From: Klebsormidium nitens
Taxonomy: Eukaryota > Streptophyta > Klebsormidiophyceae > Klebsormidiales > Klebsormidiaceae
DNA: 64,000 nucleotides
Direction: 5' to 3'
Assembly: GCA_000708835.1 (NCBI GenBank)
Contig: DF237368.1
Span: 16,749-80,748, forward strand
The translations under genes were made by a program, and so were the position numbers. The notes below the pieces were generated by a model that was not told where the DNA came from, ran no database searches, and saw only the letters and a program-made list of their open reading frames with translations. Each line of letters begins with the position of its first letter. Position 1 is the first letter of the stretch. Positions 34,728 to 46,400 of this stretch are shown here, in pieces.

Positions 34728-37700
34728 CTAGCTAGCTCCCTCTTGAGATTGCTGTGTTGCCTTTAGGTGTATGAAGTTGACAATCTCTTCGCCACCCCAC
34801 TCTGCAGAGACGGAAAAGCTTCAGTCGTTGTGTACCGTTCTCTAATCACAGCAGCTTTAGGTGACTGCTATGTAACAGCGTGTTAGCGAGCAGGTTGGAC
34901 AAAAGTCCACCTTCGGCGACTGAAGGCCAAGTTTTTCACTTTCGTGGTCGCCTTACTTGATGCCAAGAGATCATTTCCGCAAGCAACCGCGACTGCAAAT
35001 ATAACTGCCTTGCAAAACGCCGGCAATCTTGGTTGCTGAACGCCCGCTTTCAGCGTCACAAGACTTCACCAGCCTGCTTGACCGTCCCGCTTCGACAGAC
35101 GGCCATCTCCAAAGCCCCAACCAAAGACTTACAATTGTTATGATCGTTCGGCTTGCTGGACGGACTGGAGCCTCTAACCTCTACCTAATTGACTTGAAAA
35201 CGAGACAACATCTGACAGAACCCCAAAGAAAGAGCTTGAGCCATACGCTGCCAAACGAAGCTGCTCTAAAGTTTACGTACAACCTTCAGTGACATCCAGT
35301 CCGCCATCTTCAAGGCTGTTGTCAATCGTATGCCAAGCTTAAAATTGTGCTCCTTATTGACTTGTTGATCCTCCCATTCTCGTGGAAAAAAAGAGCACTA
35401 TGCTTGGAAGACGCGTATGCATCAAACACCTAGCCATGACTTTAGCACCTCGTTTCGTTCCCCAGGAGGTAGACATGATCGAAATCTCACCTTCAGCGTA
35501 ATCAATAGCTGTCCCTTTGTCGTTTGACATCGCGAAGACGTCAGCCCCCCGGTCGATCAGCAGGTTCGCCAATCGGACGTCGCTCTTGATGCAAGCGAAT
35601 TGCAGGGCGGTGTTTCCGGACGCGTTGCGACCGTCGATTTCCGCACCGTTGTCCAACAAAAACTCGGCAACTTCAGGGTGCTGCGCAGGGGATGGTAAGG
35701 TCTGGTTTTGTTCCAAATGTTGAGAAACAGCAAAGCCTTCGTCTCTGCTTCTGGTATGTGCGCAGGGAGCGCGGAGGAGTTCATTCCTGAGTGTCCTGCT
35801 TGAGAAATGCAGAATACTCGGAAGAGGCCAAGCGTTGGCTACAGTGCGAGACAAAGCAAAGACACCACAAGTCAGTTTGGGGTGCTGCCATGGAGATGGA
35901 AAGACTTAGTGGAGTTTTACCATGAAAAGCAGCAAGAAAAAGAAAAACATTCTCGTCAATGTTAGGGCCCTGCGAAACAAGGGCAACAGGCTCTGTATTA
36001 TGTGGACAATTTATCAACCATAGGAAACCGATTGAGGGAATCGCATCCAGAATACCGCTGAAAGTTGCCTCGCCTGTAGAGCAAAGTTTGTAACCCGCAA
36101 ATTCTTTCAGGCCTGCTAGAACAGGGAGATTTTATCTTTCTCTCTTAAACTCTCTTTGGGCAAACCGTCTCCGAGGCCCCTATGCAACCAGGGCAAGTTG
36201 GGAGGTTGGGAGAGGTAATGCTTCCCTACCAACAATGCGCCCTTTTTCCAGGATCTCACAGGTAAGCGCCCTCTAAACTTCATTCAGGCAGGACACAACA
36301 AAACACTTGATCATGCAAGCTGTGGGTAGTCAAAGAGCTTTCAGATCAGTGGCAGGTGTATGCCTTAGGTTAAACGAAACTTTGGAAGGGGTATTCTTCT
36401 AGATACAGCCAACACATCTACAGCATATACAAGGGAACTGCTTTCCTGCAAAGAAGACCCGCAGTTCTTACTCGCCCAACTGTGACTGGCCTTTATCTGC
36501 GGATACCTTTACTGTGAGGAGTAGTCTCAGGAATACAAACACATTTATCGAAATACGTTGTTTTTAGCGACAAGCACAACGGGAGCCCATGCCTTGCTGC
36601 TCATAAAATGATGCTCAAGTTTGTCAGCTGTCAATGTAAGCATGATACACAGACTGAAGTTGGCTCTGAGCGAAGAAGAAAATCAATGTACTCTGTGCAT
36701 CCAAGTGCCTGTTCCCTCGAACAAGTGGAGGAAGCTTAAGCAAGGCAAGAAATCTGTGGAGCTGGGTTGGTTCTTACCTGGTAAAAGACACTAAGTTGAA
36801 GCGCAGTCCAACCTCCCTTGTCTGGATTTGGCTGGTTCACGTCAATCCCTCCGGAAGCAAGCAGCTCTTTGCAGAGCCTTAGGTCGCCGGACTTGGCGGC
36901 TTCCTGCTTGGGAGGAACAGCGCAATTTTAAATTCTTTGGGGATTCTGTGTGTGTTCCGACGGATTGATGCAAGGTCAGTAGGCGTGTGCAAAAGCATGT
37001 GCCATGGTATTAAGTCCTTGATTAAGCCGAGCTTCCAATCCTAAGAGTAGGAAAAATGACTCGCAAAAGGATTGGGCATGGATTACGTGGCTGCATGAAG
37101 CAAGTCTTGGTGCTCTTCAAAGAGAGTTGACCTACAGTGCGAAAGATTTCTTCACGTCCACGGAAACCCCAAGTTCAATCTCAGGGAGACAAGGTTAAAA
37201 GTGTTGGGGTAAATATTTGGGTGTGTACTCATGTTGTACGGCTCCTAGGGAGCAACAGCATAGCTGTAGCTTGCTGCTGACCTGAACGGGCCCTTTGAGT
37301 CAGTGTGAAGCAAATCTTGCGTACGTCATGCATCAATACAAAAGGCCCTCAATGCCAGACAATACGAGCCCCAGAACTCGATGCTATGACGCAGAAGCCC
37401 TGATAGTCCGGTGAATTTGTGACAGAGCCCTTCAGTATTTGGTTGCCCTCTGACACTCACCCTGAATTGGTCGCTTGCAATGTCCACTGGCGCGTCGGCT
37501 GCTCCCCTGACATCCACAGAGCCCCGCACTAAAACGCATTTTCCCTCCCGCAGGCGCAGTGGCCCCCGGTTCTCACCTCTCCTAATCTCACTAAGTTGCA
37601 AGCTGCCCTGCCAGCTACCCACAGAAGCTGGAGTCACATTCAACTGCCGCCATCTTGGACAATGCTGTGAACGTCGGACACTGAGCTGGCAGTTCGTGCT

Positions 37701-37926
37701 CCACCGGTGGCTCCCTGCATTGCAGCTTGGTGAGACAAAGAAGGCGTGGGATATGCATCTGCAGGCAGCAGTGGCCGCATGGGCAGACATTGTGATAGCG
37801 TATTTAAGAACGCTCAGCTGGATGGTTTTCCGCCAGGCCCAGGCCGACCGACCTGTGACCAGACAGTATGCAAAGCCTCTCTCCTGCAGGGATGTACCGA
37901 AGTTGGAAGGCAAAGGGGCCCAGTAA
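34728..37926 (-). CDS. ankyrin-repeat protein, possibly organelle-targeted
   Basis: Reverse-strand exons are seen at 36778-36903, 35921-35969, 35491-35680 and 34728-34801, and an exon ending at 37461 (VDIASDQFR) precedes them. Ankyrin repeats are clear: EAAKSGDLRLCKELLASGG with GWTALQLSVFYQ, then FLFLAAFHG, HPEVAEFLLDNGAEID, GNTALQFACIKSDVRLANLL and DRGADVF. The C-terminus reads WGGEEIVNFIHLKA. Ankyrin repeats bind other proteins, and no catalytic domain is seen. The first exon is open upward and includes a Ser/Arg/Cys-rich stretch that may be a presequence, but its start is not fixed. About 16 residues of one repeat are missing between the exons at 36778 and 35969. The join between 35921 and 35680 is off by one base with the obvious splice sites. 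The model is therefore incomplete or slightly broken. Confidence 0.6.
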
Positions 37927-38382
37927 AAGCGAGCCAACTTAGGATGGAGGGCTTTGATCAACAGACAAAGAGCACCTCGTGAGGCCCAGCTAGGCCCTAC
38001 TAAAAAGTTTTCAGAGTTGAAATATCCTAGACTCAGAGTCACAGGACCTAGAGCTTGAAGTTGCAGGCTTTTGGCGATTGTCAGATCACCAATAACCGTC
38101 GATTGAAGCCTCCGGGCATGTAGGCCCTCCGATGAAGGGATCATCAACTTGGAAAAGAAGGCGGGAACTTCTCCACAGAATAAGAGCTGGCGACCAAATG
38201 CGATTAGCTGGTACCAAGATGGTCGCCATTCTGCAATCGTTCAGAGCAGAATCAGTGCTCGGCCCGGAAGCTGGTTGTTCTATTAAAGTTAAACTTCAAT
38301 GCAATGACAACAATCTGCATTCTTTGTCTCAAAATCTCAGCAAGCTGAGAAGGTCTTACGCCGTCTGGAGTTGGGTTGAGCA
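37927..38382. promoter_or_regulatory. region upstream of the F-box/ARM gene
   Basis: The ankyrin gene and the F-box/ARM gene diverge from here. Sequence is ordinary intergenic DNA with no clear motif. Confidence 0.25.
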
Positions 38383-41300
38383 ATGGAGCCACACAGCAAC
38401 AGCTTCGATCGGCTAAGCGACGATCTCTTGGGGTGCATCTTTGAGAAACTCTTGTGGAATCCTAATGCATTTGGCGTGGTGAAGGGGCGCGAACGTGTGC
38501 GGTTGGAGTCTGTCTGCAAACGGTTTCAGGAGCTTGTCCACAGGTTTGGAAGTCTGGATTGGGAGTTCAAAGGGCCTCGGGATGAAGACGCCTTCTTGCG
38601 ATACATGTTCCGGCAGAGAACTTATGCAACTCCTTTGACAAGGGTGAATCTAGAAGTGCGCTCTTCAGTCAATGTCATAGCAATCCTGCAGTCGCTCACC
38701 TTCTCAACCCAGGGGTCCCTCCAGGAGCTGCACTTGTTCGTCGGCATTCTAAGCATAGTCAAATGGGAGTATGTGTTTCTGCTCCTTACAGAAGCGCAAC
38801 AGCTCCAAACCTTGGACCTTTTCCTGTGGGGAAGGGAGCAACTGTCGGTTCCTCTGCGCTTTCGTGTCCCCTGGGGCTCCAAACCCCTGCCGAAGCTGAG
38901 GGCGCTGACGCTGTATGGGTTTGCCATTCCTGGTTCCGATTGTGACCAGTTCCTGCAGTCCTTTCCGTCGTTGGAAACTCTGGAGCTCCATTCCTTTGAG
39001 GGGCAAACGTACAGCTTTGGGGTTGCGGAGCTGGACAAGGTGTTCCTGTGGGGCAATGAGAATGCTAGTTTTGATCTAAGAAACTCGGCAAGGGCTAGCG
39101 TGCCAAGGAGTCTTGAAAAGGTGGTTGCCTTGATGGAAAGTGGAAGCCTGGCAACTAGAGAAAAGGCCGTGTCTGCTCTGTTGTCCCTTTCAAACAATGC
39201 CTTGAGTAGGAAGGCAATAGCGGCTTTTCCTGGGAGCTTGCAGAGTTTGGTGGAGCTTATGGACTACGGCGGCGTGCCTGCCGCTCTTGCAACTCTACAA
39301 AAGCTAGCCGACGAGCCCCAAAACACGAGGATCATAGCACAACTTCCAGGCTGCCTGCAGAAGCTGCTGTCTTGCCTAGAACACTACCGTCCAGACCGGC
39401 ATGAGCCTGCTGCTGCGATGCTGGTCAAGTTTGCATTGGTTGCAGAAGTGGGTAAAATAATGGCTGGTGACTCCAAAGTGTTGGACCGACTGGTGAAGCT
39501 TCTAGACTGTGGTATGGGGAGGGCGCCTGTGCTAGCGGGGTGGGTGCTCCTGCAATTGGCAAGTGATGGGGACGTAAAGGCTAGTGCTGGTGAGCAGAGG
39601 TGCCTCCTAAGATTGGTCGCTCTCTTGGAGGACGCAGGCGTTAGCATCCGACTTGATGCTTTGCTGAGAGTTCTGTGCAATGACAGAGAGATTCGTAAGT
39701 CAGTGACGTCGACGCCTACTTTCTTCAACCAGTTGGTTGGCCTTCTGGCGAGCACGAGCGCGGAGTTGCAGACTGCTGCTGCGGAGGCCCTGCACAACAT
39801 GGCGAGGGATGATGCGGACCGGAAGGTGATAGTGGCCACTCCTCAGTGCCTAGAATCCCTGCTGAAGCTCGTTGGAGAAGGGGAGGACAACGCATCGGAG
39901 AGAGCAGCGAGGGCACTTTGGAGATTGGCGGGGGAAGCCACGGTGTGCAGTGCGGTCGCAGCAGACCCGGGGGCGCTCCAGACGTTGGTGAGCCGCTTGA
40001 GTGGTGAAAGCAAGCCAGTGCAGCATTCGGTTGTGGGGCTGTTGACGACTTTGGCGAGAGATCCCACAGCCAGGCAAGCTGTGGCAAGGGCGCCGGGGTG
40101 CTTGCTTGCGCTCGTCTCTTTGATGAAAGACAAGAGGGCTGACATTCGGAAAAACGTCTGTGGGATGCTATGGCAAATGGGGCTCCACTCCGCTACTCAA
40201 AATGAGGTCCTCAATGTGCCTGAGGTGGTGTCAAGGCTAGGGGAACTTATAGGTGAGGGAGTGTCACCAGGGGTGGTCGAGGCGGCAGCGGGGGCTTTGC
40301 AAAGCTTGGCAGGGAGGACGGTGATCAGGAAGGCCATTGCTAGCCTGCCGGGGTGCCTGCAGAGGCTCGTCAACCTGCTGGGAGTTGCGGGCCGCACAGC
40401 AAGACTCGCCGCTTACGTGTTTGTGCAACTCGTCGTGGACGCTGACATGCGCAAGGTGGTCATTGAGTTGCCGGAGGCTTTGGAGAAGCTTGTGGGGCTT
40501 CTGAGCGTCGGCGGGGCGAAGGGGGCACACGAGCCGGCGGCGCGGGCATTGCACAGCTTGGCAAGGACTCCTGAGTGTCGAGTTGCCATAGCTGCGGCGC
40601 CAGGCTGCCTGGGGAAGCTGGTTGGATTCCTTTCAAGCAGAGAGAAGCACGTTCAGCGTGAGGCAGAAAAGCTTTTGCAAAGCCTCTTGCTCGAGCCCGA
40701 GGTCAGACTGGCGGCAAGTAAAGTACCGGGAATGCGTGAACGGTTAGTGAGTCTTGTGGGGCGGGGATGGGGAAGCGCGCCGGAGGGGGCCGCGGGAGTT
40801 CTGTGGCAACTAGCGGCGCACGACGCTCAAGTTCGGACGAAAGCTGCGGCGGACGCAAAGGTGGTCGAAGATGTGGCAAGCCATCCGGAAGACGCGAGCG
40901 CAGGGTTGCAGAAGGTGAAGGGGGAGGGCGGAGACGACGGCGCAGTGATACGGAAGTTGACGGATGGAGAGGGTGGGGACCGGAGCGCAGCAATGCAGAG
41001 ATTGGCAGGGGGGGAGGGCGGGAGTGGCGCAGGTGCCAGAGAAGAGAAGGGCTTCTTGGAGGCGCTGACAACGTTTCTGCAGGCTGGCAGCAAAGATGTG
41101 CGAAAAAGCATTGCAAAGGCGCTCTGGGAGACAGGGAACCACGCCGCCGCCGTGCGTAAGGCCGCTCTTCAAGTGCCGAATCTGCTCCCAGCGCTGGTGG
41201 ACCTTCTCAGCGAGGGGAACGCGGTCCCGGTGAAAGAAGCCGCGGCGGGGGCTCTGCAGAGCATAGCGCAAGATGCGGAGGCACGCAGCGCTGTAGCGGG

Positions 41301-42785
41301 CACACCGGGGTGCCTGCAGCAGCTGGGTGAGTTGTTGGAGAGCAGCGAGGGGCGCGTGAGCGAGCTGGCGGCGTGTGCGGTCTCTCAGCTGGCGGCCGAT
41401 GAGAAATGGCGCAAGACGGTCGTGGAGTTGCCTGGGGCGGTGGAAAAGCTGGTGGACTTGTTAAATGCGGAGGTCCCCGCCGGGCCGCACAAACATGCGG
41501 CGAACGCGTTGCGCAGCTTGGTGTGGGACGGCGAGTGCCGACTCGTGCTAGCGGCCATGCCACAGTGCCTCGCAAAGTTGGTTAGTCTGCTCGGGGCCGA
41601 GAAGGAGCACGTGCAGAGTGAGGCGGCACAGGTGTTGTTCGGCTTGACGATCGTTCCAGAACCCCGGGCGGTTGTCTGGAAGTTGTCGGGCATTTTGGAG
41701 CGGCTCGTCAGCCTTCTCGGCAGCAGTAGCACCGCCGTCCAAGCATGGGCTGCCAGGGTACTGCAGAACCTGGCGCTCGACGACGAGTCCCGAAGGGAGA
41801 TTGCGAGGGCGCCTGGGTGCCTGGACAAGCTCTTTGCGCTCCTCGAGTCTAAGTGCCTCCGCGCAGCCAAACAGAGTGTGATGGCCCTTTGGAACTTGAT
41901 GGGGGACGATGAGGAGGAGGACGACGAGACCCGGGCCCTCGTCTTTGGAAAGCCAGGCCTCCTCGGGAAGGTGGTGGGCTTTCTGGATCCGGCTGTCGGT
42001 TTTGGCGCCCATGCCGCCGGCGGCTCTGCTGCTCGATTTCGTCCGGGGGCCCGGAAAACCGGAAAGCGTTGGTCGCTGTGCCGCGTTTCCTCGAGCATCT
42101 GGTGTGCCAGCTGGCGGGCGAGGACCCGGAGTACCCCACGTGGCTACTGATCGACCTTGCCGAAGACGCGGGGATCCGGGCAGAGATCGCCGTGCTGCCA
42201 GGGGCCCTGCAGAAGCTGGTGGAGCTTCTGACGCAGCCCTTCCTCCGGGAAGTGGCGCTGGAGGCCTTGAAGAAGTTTGCTGCTGACGCGGAGCTCGGGA
42301 AGGCGATTGCTGCGATGCCGGACTGTGTCCCAAGGCTGCAGACCTTAGCGGGTCTGCCGGAGACGGAGATTCACAAGGAGGAGGATCCCGGTCTCAGAAA
42401 AGGTGCTGCCAAAGTCCTCAAACTTCTGGGGGTGGAAGCGGTGGCGCCTTCGGGCGGGGCTGCGGCGGGGACGAAGGGAGCCGAGAGCGTCGAGGGTGCC
42501 AGTCCAAGTGCGGAGAGAGCCGGATGTGGGGAGGGAGAAGGAAGCGGGGCGAGAGAAGGGAATGGGGAAAAATCTGGAAGCGAGGAGAGAGCCGGAAGTG
42601 CTGAGAAGGCAGAAAGTGGAGCTGGAACTGCGGAGAAGGCCGGAAGCGCCGAAGAGGTTGGAAGCGCGGAGAGAGCGGGAGGTGCGGAGAGAGTCGGAAG
42701 TGCGGAGAAGGCTGAGAGCGGGGACGGAACGACACGAGCGGCGCCGGAATCCAGCAAGGAGGCGGAGCCGGAGCAACTTCATTGA
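38383..42785 (+). CDS. F-box and armadillo-repeat protein, copy 1, with frame changes near the end
   Basis: One open frame runs 38383-42150 without introns. Residues 8-50 are an F-box (FDRLSDDLLGCIFEKLLW, then LESVCKRFQELVH). A leucine-rich region follows (LRALTLYGFAIPG, SLETLELHSF), then from about 240 onward some twenty armadillo-type repeats of the form PGCLQRLVNLL-A-ALHSLA. The order F-box, LRR, ARM is that of plant ARABIDILLO proteins, substrate adaptors of SCF ubiquitin ligases. A glycine/acid-rich linker interrupts the repeats at about 860-890. Near 41990 and again near 42050 the frame steps by +1; after that the third frame continues the repeats (PTWLLIDLAED, GALQKLVELL) and ends in a low-complexity tail of AGSAEKAES-like units at 42785. 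The last ARM repeats need these steps, so the gene is either recoded, recently broken, or ends early at 42150. Confidence 0.7.
42520..42760 (+). repeat. purine-rich tandem coding repeat (Glu/Ala/Gly/Ser tail)
   Basis: Repeated GGAAGCGCGGAGAGAG-like units, about 18-24 bases each, encode variants of GSAEKAES at the C-terminus of copy 1. Related purine-rich text occurs at 53713-53880 (copy 2), and on the reverse strand at 62161-62400 (copy 3). Confidence 0.6.
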
Positions 42786-43435
42786 GTGGCTTGGTGGACG
42801 GACGGGGGCTGCCAAAGTCGTGAGTCCGCGGTGAGTGTGGTTCTTTTCGAGTCGCTCAGGTGCTCTGTTTGCTTCCGAAGTCCCCCTTCAGGGAGTACAT
42901 CGCGAAGGTTAGTCGATTGCATAGCTTCGTTCCATCACATTTTCGAGGCTGCGCTGGTCAAGATACAGCCAAGAATGGCGAGGCTACTTCGTGAAGCAGG
43001 TGCACCCCTTGGCAAAATGAACAAACAGTGGAGAGGGCCAATCGTGCTATTCGACAAAGAGACGTCAACTTTCTGGAAAGCTTTTGCTTCAAAGAGTCCT
43101 CGACTTTTTGGGACTTTTCGTATTCCGGGATCTCTTGACTCTTTGAGTTTGCCAAACCCTGCTGCTCGGTTGCCTAACGAGCTCAGCTTTCTCAGGTTAA
43201 TAGTAGGCCTGAGGCACGGTTCGTGGTAGGCCGTTCCAGTGTCACTTTGATGAGGCGGCTGTGAGTGTCAATCTGCTTCGTGGATGATACCAGTTCGTCC
43301 CTGATTCTCTCCGATAAGCTTGGAAGGAAAGCTTTGATAGCAACTCTTTTCTATGGATTTTGAGGCAAAGACTTGTGACTTATACAATGGTGCCTTGATT
43401 GACGGCTGTCCTGACAGTGTCCGTTTCAAGTGCAG
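42786..43435. other. intergenic after F-box/ARM copy 1
   Basis: A short open frame (42786-43229) exists but shows no family resemblance. It probably holds the 3' UTR of copy 1 and the promoter of the following gene. Confidence 0.3.
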
Positions 43436-46400
43436 GCCATTCATTCCCCACCTGCGCTAAGCCCGTCGACGGGAGTGCCAAAACTTATAGCTGTCGCTTT
43501 GCCGAACCCTCAGCCCCCACGTTCGCTTGACCTACAACCTTTGACGGTGAGAAGCAGACATTGCGAAAGCCGAAAACGGGGCGTAATTTCTTTTTCGGCT
43601 CTGGCTCTTCGGATGCGGCGTCTTGATTTATTGAGGTGCTCCCAAACTTGACGTAGGGGAACGGTGAAAAACTTCGCTTGAAGGGTTTGTTTCAGCCTTC
43701 CTTTCAAATTAAAAATTATGTTCTTTCCGTCCAGCTGTCATGGCCGCGAACCCTTAAGGACCTCGGAACCGACTTTGTTGGGCTTGTGACACACAGTATT
43801 TACCCACTGCACATCCGGATTGAGGCCGAATCAGATTAGACCGCAAAGCTTTGTCTGTGCATGCCAAAGGCTGTTTTAAGGTAATATCTGGCGGATTTGC
43901 CAACGACAATATATGTCCAGCAATCACGGATCAAATACATTCGTGCGTCGCTGAGTCTCTTCCGTTCTTTCCAGGAAATCTGCTGTCCTGGTGTCTTGTA
44001 AGAGAAGCGACTGGACCGGATCTGGCCGGGGGAAACGGCGGGTGCGTGTGACGTGCGGCTGGCGCCAGCGGAACCTACGGGTAAGGAAGCCTCTGACTTG
44101 GAGAGAACTTAAGAGGTGTTCTCCTCGTTCCTTCGGTGCAGCTTCGTTTCGGTCCACGTTTTGGTGTTGTTGCTCCGTCCAGACAGCGGCAGGCGACATT
44201 CTTCGAAGTCGGTTTGCATATCCCCATTCTGACCGTTTTGACGTGCCTGAGCCTCAGCATGGTAGAAGCCCGTTTCGTTCGTCGCGTCGAACCGAGGAAT
44301 GCTGACCCGCTTTGAGAAGTTGGTTCGCATCTCTTACTAGGACCGGTTTGACTTGCCTAAATTGCAACCTGGGAGATTCTGACAAATCCGTATCGTCCAT
44401 TTTGAGGAATCCACAGACGCTGACCCGCCACATCCCTTTCCCCCAGGTCACTGCTGCAGCTTGCCCTCTACTCGCTTCCCCTTGCTGACGTCACTTGAGG
44501 CTCCACCAACGTCAGCCACCGGGTCTCCCGTACTGCGGCCTGCTCCGGCATGACGCCAAAAGCTCTTCTGGACGCGCGCATAATTGTGGAAGCCGTCTAA
44601 GCGACTCGGTCGAATCCGCTGGGGAGCACAAGGGGAGGATCTGAGGGGCCTGCCGGACTTAAGACCATGGTGAGTGATTGTCTTGCGTCGGCCAAAAGCT
44701 TTTGCGCTCTGTGCCTCTGAGCTCGAACGCTCCCATGTCCCTGATGCGGTGCCTCTGTCAGCTCCTGCGGTGTTCAAGAAACTCTCTATGTTTCGATAAA
44801 GCTGAACAAGAAGCCGAGCTCCTCCAATATGTGACCCTGTTTCAAAGTCTCACCTCGAACTGGCTCTCTGAGGGTGTTCCTGCTCCCAAGTTTAGGAATC
44901 AAGGTAAACAGGAACGTCTCTAAGAAAACGCTAGTGAAAACGAACGATAAATCTTGTTTCCGTACATGATCTTTCTGTGCATCTTCCCTCTAACTTCGAC
45001 GGATGACACGTGTTCCTTCCCTGCCAGATCACGGGTGTCTGTTTTCTCCCGGACCCAACATGAACGGTCACCTAGGCGGCGGCAGTCAACCCAACGGTAA
45101 CGCAGCACGGTCGTGCGGGGTGCCCTGCAGCCACACTTCGTCGGCCACGTGGCAGCGGAGCTGAGCCACCCATTGGTGTGGCGAGGTCCCGGGGCGACCA
45201 TTTGCCTGAAATACAGTGTAAGGAGTCGCCCTGTCCTGTAGTGGCGCAATTGTTGCCTCCTGCCTGTGAAGAGTTCAGTAGATCTTTTGCGTACCTCGGC
45301 CGCAGTTTCTAATCTCGACTGGTGCAGACTCGTCGGTAGGTGTCGCTTCGCGAAAAGCGTTGCGTGGACCATCCGACAGTCTCGTCGAAAGCGGGGGTCT
45401 ATGTAAGAGGGTACTTTCAAGGTCATGACGCGGAACGGAAAGCTTCTTATCATCTCCTGAGTCAGTTCAGTCGAGGCGGAGAAGGTGCAGAATAGAAAGT
45501 GCGACAGATTGCCGTCTGGTTGGAAAGACGAAGCAGGCTCCAACGTCACGTGTTGTCAGCAAGCATCCATTATCTCACTGCCGCCCCACCTCCTGAGCCG
45601 GCCGCCCATGCAAATTTGATTCTTTTGCAGGTCTCGGCTCCTCCGGGTTACACAGCTGAACCGCTTCGGGCCGGCTCGGCCGCGAAGCCGACTATGACGC
45701 TCACGGGGGATGGAGTCTTGAGAAGGTGCTTCCGCGGGCCGATGACGTCAGCCCGGTCACACCGGTGGCGGGGAAGGCGCACCCGGTGGCGGTTGTGACG
45801 TCAGGGACGGTGGTCGGAAGTCCTACGGTTAGGGAAGCAGGAGGTAAGGTTGCAGACCGCTTTTCAAGAAGCAGGGGGAGAGGAAGGTGGCTTTTTGCTC
45901 TCCTTTGATGCAGCTGTGTTCTGGCCCACCTTTAGTAGGAACCATTACTCCGTTAAAAAGCAACGGGCAACAGTCCCTTCGTTGTACCGGTTTGACCTGC
46001 CCGAACTCCAACTTCGAAAGTTCCGAGAAGTTCGTTCGTTCGTTGTATCCAACCAACGGTTGCATGACACATTCTTCAGAAGTCGCACCGCATTCTTCAG
46101 TTGGACGGTCGTGACTTGCCTTTATCCCAGTACGGGAGCCTCCGATAAGTCCCCATCGTTTCCCTGCTGGACCAGTGGATGCTCACCACCATAATTCTCC
46201 GCCCCAGGTCCCCGTTGCAGACTGCCCTCCGCGCGCGCTTCTCCTTGCCGACGTCACCCAGGTCTCCACTGACGTCAAGCAGCGGGTCTCTCGTACGCGG
46301 CTTCCTCCGGCGTGGTGCCAAACGTTCTTCTGGCGACCCAGCGCTTGGGCGCTGCGCAAACGATCAACGTCCCGGTTGTATCCGCTGGAGGAAGTCCCCG

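Noticed and set aside
40703-42333. Several long reverse open frames rich in Pro, Ser and Arg
   Set aside because: They are antisense shadows of the GC-rich ARM-repeat coding sequence of F-box/ARM copy 1.
44448-44777. Reverse open frame of 109 codons over a duplicated island
   Set aside because: It is open in both duplicated copies in the same alignment frame (shared W-HAG), which is notable, but splice-like borders favour the forward strand and no start or family supports it.
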